From Cloacibacterium normanense (GTDB lineage: Bacteria; Bacteroidota; Bacteroidia; Flavobacteriales; Weeksellaceae), in the NCBI RefSeq assembly GCF_002943105.1, contig NZ_PTPZ01000001.1, positions 536,153-600,152 of the forward strand: DNA of 64,000 nt, read 5' to 3'. This document shows positions 52,587 to 60,277 of the stretch, piece after piece. Numbering within the stretch: position 1 is the first letter of the stretch; every line of letters begins with the position of its first letter. The notes beneath the pieces were generated by a model. That model saw only the letters and a list, made by a program, of their open reading frames with translations, was not told the origin of the DNA and ran no database searches. Position numbers and translations under genes: made by a program.

Positions 52587-52895
52587 CTATTTTTTCTTTT
52601 TACTAAACATTTCCAGCATTCGGTCTGTTACTACAAAACCTCCCACTACGTTAAGTGTTCCTAAAATCACTCCTAGAAAACCTAGAACTAATGCCAAATA
52701 ATTGTCTGGTTCAGCTTTTCCCATAACAATAATAGCCCCAATAATCACTACTCCGTGAATCGCATTTGCGCCACTCATTAGAGGAGTGTGTAGTACACTA
52801 GGTACATGACCTATCACTTCAATTCCTACAAAAATCATCAGAATTACAATGTAGATGATTTGTTGGTATTGAGAAATCCACTCTATAATATTCAT
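52587..52895 (-). CDS. pntA2: NAD(P) transhydrogenase subunit alpha, membrane part
   Basis: A 102-aa protein with three or four membrane helices (IVILMIFVGIEVIGHVPSVLHTPLMSGANAIHG). It corresponds to the C-terminal membrane segment of E. coli PntA, here a separate gene (the split alpha2 form known from Rhodospirillum). It lies between the alpha1 and beta genes. Confidence 0.92.
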   Translation of the reverse strand: MNIIEWISQYQQIIYIVILMIFVGIEVIGHVPSVLHTPLMSGANAIHGVVIIGAIIVMGKAEPDNYLALVLGFLGVILGTLNVVGGFVVTDRMLEMFSKKKK

Positions 52896-52907
52896 AAAAA
52901 TTTTGTT

Positions 52908-54044
52908 TTAGTTATTCATTGAAGGAGAGAGGATAGATTTTACTCTATCGTTAATAATTTCGCCATTGTGTGTGATACAAGCGCCTTTTACCAAATCGTC
53001 TTCCCAGTTGAGGTTAAGGTTTGCTTCTTTGTCAATGATGAGTTGTAAGAAATTCACAATGTTTTTTCCGTACAATTTACTTGCGTCAGAAGGCATAGTA
53101 GATTGTAGAGAAGAGTTCCCTATAATAGAAACACCGTTATAATTTACTGTTTCGTTATTTTTAGTAAATGGAGTATTACCACCGGTAGAAGCAGCTAAAT
53201 CTATAATTACAGAGCCATTTCTCATAGAATTGAGCATTTCTTCGGTAATTAAAATCGGAGCTTTTTTACCAGGAATTTGTGCTGTGGTGATGATAATGTC
53301 CGATTTTGCAACACTTTCAGCGATTCGTTGTTGTTGCTTCTGTTTGTATTCTTCGGTTTGTTCTACTGCATAACCACCAGCTGTACTGGCATCTGCAGCG
53401 CCTTCCACTTCTACAAATTTAGCACCAAGACTCATTACTTCTTCTTTTACCGCAGGTCTAGTATCGAAAACTTCTACTACAGCGCCTAATCTTTTTGCGG
53501 TAGCAATGGCTTGTAAACCAGCAACTCCAGCTCCTAAAATAAGCATTTTGGCGGGAGCAATACTTCCTGCAGCTGTCATAAACATCGGGAAATATCTTCC
53601 ATAAGAATTGGCAGCCAATAAAACGGCTTTGTAACCTGCAATATTGGCTTGAGAACTTAATACGTCCATTGCTTGTGCTCTGGTTGTTCTAGGAAGCATA
53701 TCAAGAGAAAAAGTAGTGATTTTTCTTTCAATCGATTTAATAACGTTTTCTCCGTTAGATAAAGGTTGATAAACACCTAAGAGAATTTTAGAACTAATTT
53801 TAGGAAAATCTTCATCTTGAAGAGGATGGATAGACAATAAAATGTCTGCTTGTTCTAATACTTCGGCTCTAGATTTAATTTCTGCGCCTACTTTTTCATA
53901 TTCTTGGTTATTATTAAAGGATTTATCACCTGCACCAGATTCTACTATGAGTTTATTTCCTTTTTTAATGAGTGCTGCTGCAGATTCTGCAAGTAAAGAA
54001 ACTCTTGTTTCGAAAGAAGGTTCTTTTAATACACCTATAATCAT
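52908..54044 (-). CDS. pntA1: NAD(P) transhydrogenase subunit alpha, NAD-binding part
   Basis: The soluble NAD(H)-binding domain, resembling alanine dehydrogenase. The start is taken at MIIGVLKEPSFETRVSLLAES, 8 codons inside the longest frame. The Rossmann motif is VLILGAGVAGLQAIATAKRLGA (as MLILGAGVAGLQ), with the mobile loop region RPAVKEEVMSLGAKFVEVEG. At 378 aa it lacks membrane helices. With pntA2 and pntB it couples NADPH formation to proton entry. Confidence 0.94.
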   Translation of the reverse strand: MIIGVLKEPSFETRVSLLAESAAALIKKGNKLIVESGAGDKSFNNNQEYEKVGAEIKSRAEVLEQADILLSIHPLQDEDFPKISSKILLGVYQPLSNGENVIKSIERKITTFSLDMLPRTTRAQAMDVLSSQANIAGYKAVLLAANSYGRYFPMFMTAAGSIAPAKMLILGAGVAGLQAIATAKRLGAVVEVFDTRPAVKEEVMSLGAKFVEVEGAADASTAGGYAVEQTEEYKQKQQQRIAESVAKSDIIITTAQIPGKKAPILITEEMLNSMRNGSVIIDLAASTGGNTPFTKNNETVNYNGVSIIGNSSLQSTMPSDASKLYGKNIVNFLQLIIDKEANLNLNWEDDLVKGACITHNGEIINDRVKSILSPSMNN

Positions 54045-54256
54045 TTTATTAATTTTAAATATTTTCAAATATAAACCTATTTTTTGACAATAGGAAAATG
54101 ATTTATTTCATGTACAAGTTATTATTGTGAATGAATACTATTAAAAATTATTAAATTCATAATCATTATGTAACATATATCACATTAATATTTCTAAATT
54201 TTTATTCTGCACCTTTTTTTCAAAAATAGTATCTTTACCAGCAAATTTTTTGAAAT

Positions 54257-55096
54257 ATGAATATAGATTGGAAAACGGCTAAAGAATACGAAGATATCAC
54301 GTACAAAAAGTGCAATGGAGTAGCGAGAATCGCTATTAACAGACCAGAAGTTAGAAATGCTTTTCGTCCTAAAACCACTTCAGAATTGTATGATGCTTTT
54401 TATGATGCTTATGAAGATTCTAGCATTGGTGTGGTTTTATTAACAGGTGAAGGTCCAAGTCCTAAAGATGGCGGTCATGCTTTTTGTAGTGGCGGCGACC
54501 AGAAAGCTCGTGGTCATCAAGGTTATGTAGGTGATGATGGAAGACATCGTCTCAATATTTTAGAAGTTCAAAGATTGATTCGTTTCATGCCAAAAGTAGT
54601 GATTGCTGTGGTAAACGGTTGGGCAGTTGGTGGTGGTCACTCTCTTCATGTGGTTTGTGATTTGACTTTGGCAAGTGAAGAACATGCAATTTTCAAACAA
54701 ACTGATGCAGATGTTACTAGTTTTGATGGTGGTTACGGTTCGGCATATTTAGCAAAAATGGTAGGTCAGAAAAAAGCTAGAGAAATTTTCTTTTTAGGAA
54801 GAAATTATTCTGCGAAAGAAGCCGAAGATATGGGAATGGTAAATGCGGTAATTCCTCATGCTGAATTGGAAGAAACTTCTTATCAATGGGCGCAAGAAAT
54901 CTTAGCAAAATCGCCAACTTCTATCAGAATGCTGAAATTTGCGATGAATTTAACGGATGACGGAATGGTTGGCCAACAAGTTTTCGCGGGTGAAGCAACC
55001 AGATTAGCATACATGACTGAAGAAGCTAAGGAAGGCAGAAACGCATTTTTAGAAAAACGTAAACCAGATTTCGGCGATAATCAGTGGATATCTTAA
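54257..55096 (+). CDS. menB: 1,4-dihydroxy-2-naphthoyl-CoA synthase
   Basis: A crotonase-fold enzyme closing the second ring in menaquinone synthesis. At 279 aa it has the family phrases KCNGVARIAINRPEVRNAFRPKT, GHAFCSGGDQKARGHQGYVGDDG and VVNGWAVGGGHSLHVVCDLTLAS, and the substrate loop with Asp/Ser near DADVTSFDGGYGSAY. menA follows, which fits a shared pathway, but they are separated by 253 nt of repeats. Confidence 0.97.
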   Translation: MNIDWKTAKEYEDITYKKCNGVARIAINRPEVRNAFRPKTTSELYDAFYDAYEDSSIGVVLLTGEGPSPKDGGHAFCSGGDQKARGHQGYVGDDGRHRLNILEVQRLIRFMPKVVIAVVNGWAVGGGHSLHVVCDLTLASEEHAIFKQTDADVTSFDGGYGSAYLAKMVGQKKAREIFFLGRNYSAKEAEDMGMVNAVIPHAELEETSYQWAQEILAKSPTSIRMLKFAMNLTDDGMVGQQVFAGEATRLAYMTEEAKEGRNAFLEKRKPDFGDNQWIS

Positions 55097-55349
55097 TAAG
55101 GAGTTAGGTTTTAGGGATTAGTAAAAATTAAATCCTAAAACTATATCGATTGAATAAAAGCATTTCGGTTGAGTATTTTTAAACAAAAAATAAGGTTTTA
55201 GGGATTATTAGAAACTAAATCCTAAATCCTAAAACTATATTGATTGTATAAAAGCAGTTCGATTGAGTATTTTTAAACAAAGAATAAGGTTTTAGGGATT
55301 ATTAGAAAGAAACTAAATCCTAAATCCTGAGTCCTAAATCCTAAAAACT
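55097..55349. repeat. three-part tandem repeat with decayed copies of the menA start
   Basis: Each unit has a hairpin-like part (ggttttagggatta ... taaatcctaaaacta) followed by a variant of the first codons of menA. Copies are at about 55099-55190 (menA-like tatatcgattgaataaaagca) and 55192-55285 (tatattgattgtataaaagcag); the third hairpin (about 55288-55349) leads into the true start (atgattgattggataaaagc). The two upstream copies have ATA in place of ATG and a stop codon, so they are dead. Confidence 0.75.
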
Positions 55350-56279
55350 ATGATTGATTGGATAAAAGCAGCTCGTCTGCGTACTTTACCGCTTTCTATG
55401 AGCGGAATTATTATGGGTTCTTTCATTGCAAGATGGAAACTCCTAGAACAAGGAAAAACTTGGGATTGGACTATTTTTACATTGGCACTTTTGGTGACTT
55501 TGCTCTATCAAGTTTTGTCAAATTTTGCCAATGATTATGGTGATGGCGTAAAAGGAACCGACCAAAATAGAATAGGACAGGCAGAACAACGTGCGGTAGC
55601 TTCTGGTAAAATTTCTGCAAAACAAATGAGAAACGCTATGTTTTTGTTTGCCTTTTTATCATTAGTGGCGACTTTAGTTCTTTTGTACAAAGCATTTTTT
55701 CCTGATTTTATTAATGAATTTTACACTTTTATAGGATTGGGAGTTGCATGTATTTTGGCAGCGATTGGTTACACTGTTGGTAAAAAACCTTATGGTTATC
55801 TTGGTTTAGGAGATCTAATGGTTTTTATCTTTTTCGGGTTGGTTTCGGTGTGTGGAAGTTACTTTCTGTTCACTAAAACTTTTGATTGGGATATGCTTTT
55901 CCCTGCTTCTGCAATCGGTTTGCTGAGTGCTGCCGTTCTGAATCTCAACAATATGAGAGACATCGAAAACGACGAAAAATCAGGCAAAAAAACGCTTGCA
56001 TTAAGATTAGGCTTCAAAAATGCAATGATTTATGAAATGGTGATTCTCATGCTTCCACCGATTTTGGTTTTGATTTACATGATGATGAATGGTTTACAAG
56101 AACAAGGTAAATATTATGCATTTATTTTCTTCATTACCGTATTTCCTTTAACTGCTTTGCGTAGAAAAATGATGGAAGTAAAAGAACCAAAAGAATTAGA
56201 TCCATTCTTAAAACAAGTGGGAATCATTACTTTATTAATGAGCGTTTTGGTGGCTTTTGGATTGAATTATTTTAGATAA
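55350..56279 (+). CDS. menA: 1,4-dihydroxy-2-naphthoate polyprenyltransferase
   Basis: A UbiA-family membrane enzyme that adds the polyprenyl tail in menaquinone synthesis. At 309 aa it has about nine helices and the Asp-rich motifs NFANDYGDGVKGTD (first) and NLNNMRDIENDEKSGKKT (second) that bind magnesium diphosphate. The start MIDWIKAARLRTLPLSMSG agrees with the family. The MBL hydrolase gene begins 6 nt after its stop. Confidence 0.96.
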   Translation: MIDWIKAARLRTLPLSMSGIIMGSFIARWKLLEQGKTWDWTIFTLALLVTLLYQVLSNFANDYGDGVKGTDQNRIGQAEQRAVASGKISAKQMRNAMFLFAFLSLVATLVLLYKAFFPDFINEFYTFIGLGVACILAAIGYTVGKKPYGYLGLGDLMVFIFFGLVSVCGSYFLFTKTFDWDMLFPASAIGLLSAAVLNLNNMRDIENDEKSGKKTLALRLGFKNAMIYEMVILMLPPILVLIYMMMNGLQEQGKYYAFIFFITVFPLTALRRKMMEVKEPKELDPFLKQVGIITLLMSVLVAFGLNYFR

Positions 56280-56285
56280 AAAATC

Positions 56286-56966
56286 ATGAAAATAAAATTC
56301 CTCGGACAAAACTGTTTTTTGTTCACTTATAATAATAAAAATATCCTTTCTGACCCTTTTTATAATTTTCAGAAAGAGCAAACAGGTTTTGATGTTTCTG
56401 CACAAAAGATTGATTATGTGCTCATTACTCACGCTCATGGCGATCATATTGCAGATGTAAGAGAAGTATTGCAACATCATCCAGATGCTACGGTAATTGG
56501 CCAACCAGAAATTTGTGGTTATTTTAATCATCCTAATTATATTGACATTAATTACGGAGGTTCTGCTAAGTTTGATGACCTGAAAATTTCTATGGTTCCT
56601 GCGTATCATACTTCTAGTTTTCCAGATGGAACTTATGGCGGACAACCTTGCGGATATGTGTTTAGATTCCAAGGTAAAAACTTGTATTTTGCTGGAGATA
56701 CAGGTGTAATGGCAGATATGGAGTTGTTCCCAAGACTTTTCGGGGAAATTACAGCAGCTATTCTTCCAATTGGTTCACATTACACGATGTGTGCAAGAAA
56801 AGCGAGTTTTGCAGCTGCAGAATTATTGAAAACCAAAAGAGTGATTGGTTGTCATTTTGATACTTTCGAGCCGATAAAAATTAATCACGATTCGGCAAAA
56901 CAATTGTTTGCAGAGAGAAATATTGAGTTTTCGATTCCTGAATTGGGAGAAGAATTTGAAGTATAA
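56286..56966 (+). CDS. metal-dependent hydrolase of the UPF0173 (metallo-beta-lactamase fold) type
   Basis: A 226-aa soluble protein. The zinc motif HAHGDH (His49-His54) is typical, with AGDTGVMADME and GCHFDTFEPIKI further on. The family has no agreed substrate. It is directly downstream of menA (6 nt) and probably co-transcribed with it. Confidence 0.9.
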   Translation: MKIKFLGQNCFLFTYNNKNILSDPFYNFQKEQTGFDVSAQKIDYVLITHAHGDHIADVREVLQHHPDATVIGQPEICGYFNHPNYIDINYGGSAKFDDLKISMVPAYHTSSFPDGTYGGQPCGYVFRFQGKNLYFAGDTGVMADMELFPRLFGEITAAILPIGSHYTMCARKASFAAAELLKTKRVIGCHFDTFEPIKINHDSAKQLFAERNIEFSIPELGEEFEV

Positions 56967-57002
56967 TTTTCTGAAAAATTTCAAAAAAAGACATAAAAAA
57001 AT

Positions 57003-57095
57003 GGCAAGCTACCTAAATCACACCGCTACGACCGATTACCTTTGCTGCGTTCCCACCCTGGAGGATTCTCAGGAGCTGGTTGTTTAGGACTTGCC
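57003..57095 (-). ncRNA. ffs: small signal recognition particle RNA (4.5S-type)
   Basis: On the - strand the ends pair (GGCAAGTCCTAAA with TTTAGGTAGCTTGCC) and the tip carries the SRP hallmark GGGTGGGAACGCAGCAAAGGTAA-like core (seen as ggtgggaacgcagcaaagg). A T run follows at 57002-56990, fitting an intrinsic stop. The RNA of about 93 nt binds Ffh to target membrane proteins. A consensus promoter lies at 57100-57128. Confidence 0.92.
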
Positions 57096-57099
57096 GTTG

Positions 57100-57128
57100 C
57101 AAAAATACTGAATTAATTTAAAATTCAA
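57100..57128 (-). promoter_or_regulatory. promoter of the SRP RNA
   Basis: On the - strand TTG (57128-57126), 18 nt and TATTTTTG (57107-57100), just 5 nt before the RNA's paired 5' end. It is the best-placed consensus promoter in the window. Confidence 0.85.
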
Positions 57129-57169
57129 AATCTAATCTCGTATTTTCGAGAAAAATTTTTAAAAATAAA

Positions 57170-57748
57170 ATGAGTAAAAACGTTTATACATTTGGTTTTC
57201 TGATATTTATCGCGACCATGTTAGTGTTCTTTGGAGTGTATTTTTTTGGTTATAACACCAATTATTTTAACACAAGTATGCTTCTGAACGCATTTTTAAT
57301 GCCTGCGCTTTATACTTTAGGTGCTTATTTTTCGGTGACGACTTACAAAAAAGAGGTAAAAGAAATAGGATTTAGAGATGCTTTTGGTAGAGCTTTTAAA
57401 CCGATGTTTATTGGTGGTTTTCTTTCCATGTTCAGCATTTTTGCCTTTCTTAATTATGTAGATACAGATGCTAAAGATTTACTGAATCACCAATATGTAG
57501 AGCGTCAAAAAACAGAGCTTGACAATGAATATAAAAAGGCAAAGCAAATTTTAGCTAAAAAAGAAGATAAAGAAGAACTGGATAAAAAATATCAAGAAAG
57601 ATTGCAGAGTTTTGCGCCAGAATTGGTAAAAGATAAAGATATGTTTACCTTCAGAAACTTCACGTATTTTTTCGCTGCAGTTTTGGTATTTTATACCATT
57701 CTGTCTACATTCTTCGGAACTTTCTTTAGAAATAAAACTTTAGAATAA
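57170..57748 (+). CDS. DUF4199 domain-containing membrane protein
   Basis: A 192-aa protein with four predicted helices: two at the N-terminus (FLIFIATMLVFFGVYFF; LLNAFLMPALYTLGAYF), one in the middle and one at the end. A charged coil (about residues 105-150) separates the last two. The layout suits DUF4199, a Bacteroidota family of unknown role that often accompanies a GT2 enzyme. It overlaps the next ORF by one base and precedes a glycosyltransferase gene. Confidence 0.8.
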   Translation: MSKNVYTFGFLIFIATMLVFFGVYFFGYNTNYFNTSMLLNAFLMPALYTLGAYFSVTTYKKEVKEIGFRDAFGRAFKPMFIGGFLSMFSIFAFLNYVDTDAKDLLNHQYVERQKTELDNEYKKAKQILAKKEDKEELDKKYQERLQSFAPELVKDKDMFTFRNFTYFFAAVLVFYTILSTFFGTFFRNKTLE

Positions 57749-58293
57749 TGAGCTTAAAAACTACTGTTTCCAGAAATTTGACGGGCAAAAAAGTTCTTAT
57801 CTTCTTCGTGTTGTCAAGTGTGGTTTATTTTGCCATGATTTTTTTTACGATTCCAAAATTAACTGATTTTGCGAATGGTTTACAGATTTTTGACATGAAA
57901 CCCAATGGTTACAGTTTTACTTATGCCAAAGAACTTTTAGGAAATCTAGGGAAGAGTGGCAGAAATTTTTATCTGTCTCGTCAGTTGCCATTAGATTTCG
58001 TATATCCTCTCTTGTTTATGATCAGTAATATTCTGATTTTGAGTTTCTTTCTTAAGAAAATTGGCAAATTAGAATCTTGGTTTCTTTTGGTTTTATTCCC
58101 TGTAATTGCTGGAGTTTTGGATTATTTAGAAAATTTCGGTCTTATTTATTTACTCACTTCTTATCCTAAAATCTCTGAAATAGGCGTGAGAATAATCAGC
58201 ACATTTACTGTAATAAAAAGTCTATTTACAAGCTTATATTTTGTAATTTTGCTGTTCGTTTTAGCGATATTAATTTTCCAAAAAATAAAATAA
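57748..58293 (+). CDS. hypothetical membrane protein (181 aa)
   Basis: Four membrane helices (VLIFFVLSSVVYFAMIFF, FVYPLLFMISNILILSFF, WFLLVLFPVIAGVLDYL, SLYFVILLFVLAILIF). The family is not recognised. It shares one base with the end of the DUF4199 gene and lies 6 nt before the glycosyltransferase gene, so the three are likely one transcription unit. Confidence 0.75.
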   Translation: MSLKTTVSRNLTGKKVLIFFVLSSVVYFAMIFFTIPKLTDFANGLQIFDMKPNGYSFTYAKELLGNLGKSGRNFYLSRQLPLDFVYPLLFMISNILILSFFLKKIGKLESWFLLVLFPVIAGVLDYLENFGLIYLLTSYPKISEIGVRIISTFTVIKSLFTSLYFVILLFVLAILIFQKIK

Positions 58294-58299
58294 TTTTTA

Positions 58300-59253
58300 A
58301 TGAATCTATCCGTTGTAGTTCCTTTATTAAACGAAGAAGAATCTTTGCACGAGCTTTATGCAAGAATAAATAAAGTGTGTCAAGAAAACCAATTGTCTTA
58401 CGAAATTTGGTTCGTAGATGATGGAAGTACAGATTCTTCTTGGCAAATTATAGAAAATTTATCCAAAGAAAATCATCATGTTCACGGCATTAAATTTTCT
58501 AGAAATTATGGGAAATCTCAAGCGTTACATGCCGCTTTTGAGAAAGTTCAAGGCGATGTAGTGATTACAATGGATGCAGATTTGCAAGATTTTCCAGAAG
58601 AAATTCCTGAATTATACAGTAAAATTGTAGTCGAAAAATACGATTTGGTTTCTGGTTGGAAGAAAAAACGTTTTGACAATGTGATGACCAAAAATCTTCC
58701 GTCAAAATTGTTCAATTCTGCGGCAAGAAATCTTTCTGGAGTAGAATTACACGATTTTAACTGTGGTCTGAAAGCTTACAGAAAACAAGTGGTAAAATCT
58801 GTAGATGTTTACGGAGATTTACACCGATGGATTCCTGTTTTGGCAGCAAATGCAGGTTTCAAGAGAATCACCGAAAAACCAGTTCAGCATCAAGCAAGAC
58901 CTTACGGAACTTCTAAATTCGGGACAGAAAGATTTATTCGTGGATTTTTAGATTTAATTACGCTATGGTTTGTAAGCAAATTCGGAGGAAGACCAATGCA
59001 CTTCTTCGGAGCAGTGGGAACTTTAATGTTTATTTTCGGATTTTTCTCAGCATTTTGGTTGGGAGCAACCAAATTAGTTGATGTGTATTATTATCACGTT
59101 TATGGAAATTTAATCGCCGAAAATCCTTGGTTTTACATTGCATTAACCATGATGATTATGGGAACATTATTGTTTGTAGCAGGATTTTTAGGAGAACTCA
59201 TTATCAGACAAAGTAGAGGTCATAAGAATTATCATATTGAAGAGGTAATTTAA
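58300..59253 (+). CDS. glycosyltransferase family 2, dolichol-phosphate-mannose-synthase-like
   Basis: A GT-A domain (SVVVPLLNEEESL; FVDDGSTDSS; MDADLQDFPEEIPEL, with the DXD motif; NCGLKAYRKQV) followed by two C-terminal membrane helices (PMHFFGAVGTLMFIFGFFSAF and FYIALTMMIMGTLLFVAGFLGELI). At 317 aa this is the GtrB/Dpm1 layout, making an undecaprenyl-phosphate sugar on the cytoplasmic face. Its partner genes upstream are DUF4199 and a small membrane protein. Confidence 0.92.
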   Translation: MNLSVVVPLLNEEESLHELYARINKVCQENQLSYEIWFVDDGSTDSSWQIIENLSKENHHVHGIKFSRNYGKSQALHAAFEKVQGDVVITMDADLQDFPEEIPELYSKIVVEKYDLVSGWKKKRFDNVMTKNLPSKLFNSAARNLSGVELHDFNCGLKAYRKQVVKSVDVYGDLHRWIPVLAANAGFKRITEKPVQHQARPYGTSKFGTERFIRGFLDLITLWFVSKFGGRPMHFFGAVGTLMFIFGFFSAFWLGATKLVDVYYYHVYGNLIAENPWFYIALTMMIMGTLLFVAGFLGELIIRQSRGHKNYHIEEVI

Positions 59254-59425
59254 TTTGAAAGTCTGCTAATTTGAAAATTTGAAAATGAAAAGTTCCGTAG
59301 GAACGAAACGTTTGTAGAAATAATAAAACAAACAGCAGAGTTCCGTAGGAACGACAGATATTATAACGTTGGAATTTATTCCAACGAAAAAATGAAAAAT
59401 AAAATCATTCCGTAGAAACGCAATG
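59252..59425. repeat. agTTCCGTAGGAACg repeats and word-like repeats
   Basis: After tttgaaaatttgaaaatg, the palindromic gttccgtaggaacg occurs at about 59291 and 59341, and a decayed copy (attccgtagaaacg) at about 59408. The phrase aaacgtttgtagaaata follows the first copy. Relatives are at 12541-12615. The space before the DUF2807 gene contains no other feature. Confidence 0.65.
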
Positions 59426-59431
59426 TAAAAA

Positions 59432-60145
59432 ATGAAAAATATCACAAAACTTTTCCTTTACCTAAACCTTTGCCTTACTCTTTTGGCTTGCTCTAAAATT
59501 TCTCCAAAAGGGGAAATAGAGGTGAAAGATGTAACCGTAGAAAATTTCACTAAATTAAATCTTAAAGGAGATTTCAAAGTGTTTTTTGCGAAAGGAAATC
59601 AGAATTTGGTAAGTGTAGAAACGTATCCTAATGTTTACAAAAATCTAGATATAGAAGTAGAAAACGGAATTTTAACCATCGAAGAAAATCGAAAAACAGA
59701 CCAAGTAGATTTTTACAATATCACTATTTTTGGTAAAAACGATTTAAATGAGGTTTTGCTTTCTGATAAAGTAGAAATGAATGTTTCTGGACAAGTAAAA
59801 ATACCAGAATTTTCACTTTATCTAAAAGGAAATTCTAAATTTATGGGAGCGGTAATTGCCCCGAAAAGTAAAATAGAAATGGCAGAGAAATCTAATGCCA
59901 ATATTCTAGGAGAAACTAAAAACTTGAATTTAAAATTAGCAGATTCTGCAAGCATTATGGCACCGTATTTTTACGTAGATAATTTAGAAATTCTTAGTAA
60001 AAATGGAGCTTCTGCAGGATTAAATATAGATCAAGAAATGAAAGGAACGCTAGAAAATACCTCAAAACTAATTTTCTACGGAGAACCGCTCAATAAATTG
60101 ACAAGAAAAGACAAAGCTTCTGTAGAAAACAGAAAATTGAAATAA
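59432..60145 (+). CDS. DUF2807 domain-containing lipoprotein
   Basis: A lipobox ends at Cys20 (LLAC). The rest is a beta-rich right-handed repeat domain of the DUF2807 (head GIN) type, with VENFTKLNLKGDFKVFFAKGN near the start and many repeated strands ending in N-S or D-S turns. At 237 aa it is typical. It is probably anchored at the outer membrane; the role is unknown. Confidence 0.82.
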   Translation: MKNITKLFLYLNLCLTLLACSKISPKGEIEVKDVTVENFTKLNLKGDFKVFFAKGNQNLVSVETYPNVYKNLDIEVENGILTIEENRKTDQVDFYNITIFGKNDLNEVLLSDKVEMNVSGQVKIPEFSLYLKGNSKFMGAVIAPKSKIEMAEKSNANILGETKNLNLKLADSASIMAPYFYVDNLEILSKNGASAGLNIDQEMKGTLENTSKLIFYGEPLNKLTRKDKASVENRKLK

Positions 60146-60156
60146 GCATTGACGAT

Positions 60157-60240
60157 TTGTTATTCTGAGAGAAACAAAGTGTAGCGAAGAATCTATTTTA
60201 AGAGATTCTTCATTCCGTTTCACTGCATTCAGAATGACAA
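60157..60240. repeat. 84-bp palindromic repeat (TTGTTATTCTGA ... TCAGAATGACAA)
   Basis: The ends pair (TTGTTATTCTGA with TCAGAATGACAA, one wobble) and an inner arm pairs GAAGAATCT with AGATTCTTC. The words (gtcattctgaatgcagtga, gaagaatctctt) are those of a widely scattered bacterial repeat. It separates the DUF2807 gene from the phosphomutase gene and could act as a mobile non-coding element. Confidence 0.75.
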
Positions 60241-60277
60241 AACATTTAAAAATTAAAAAAACAAAAAATTTAAATAT

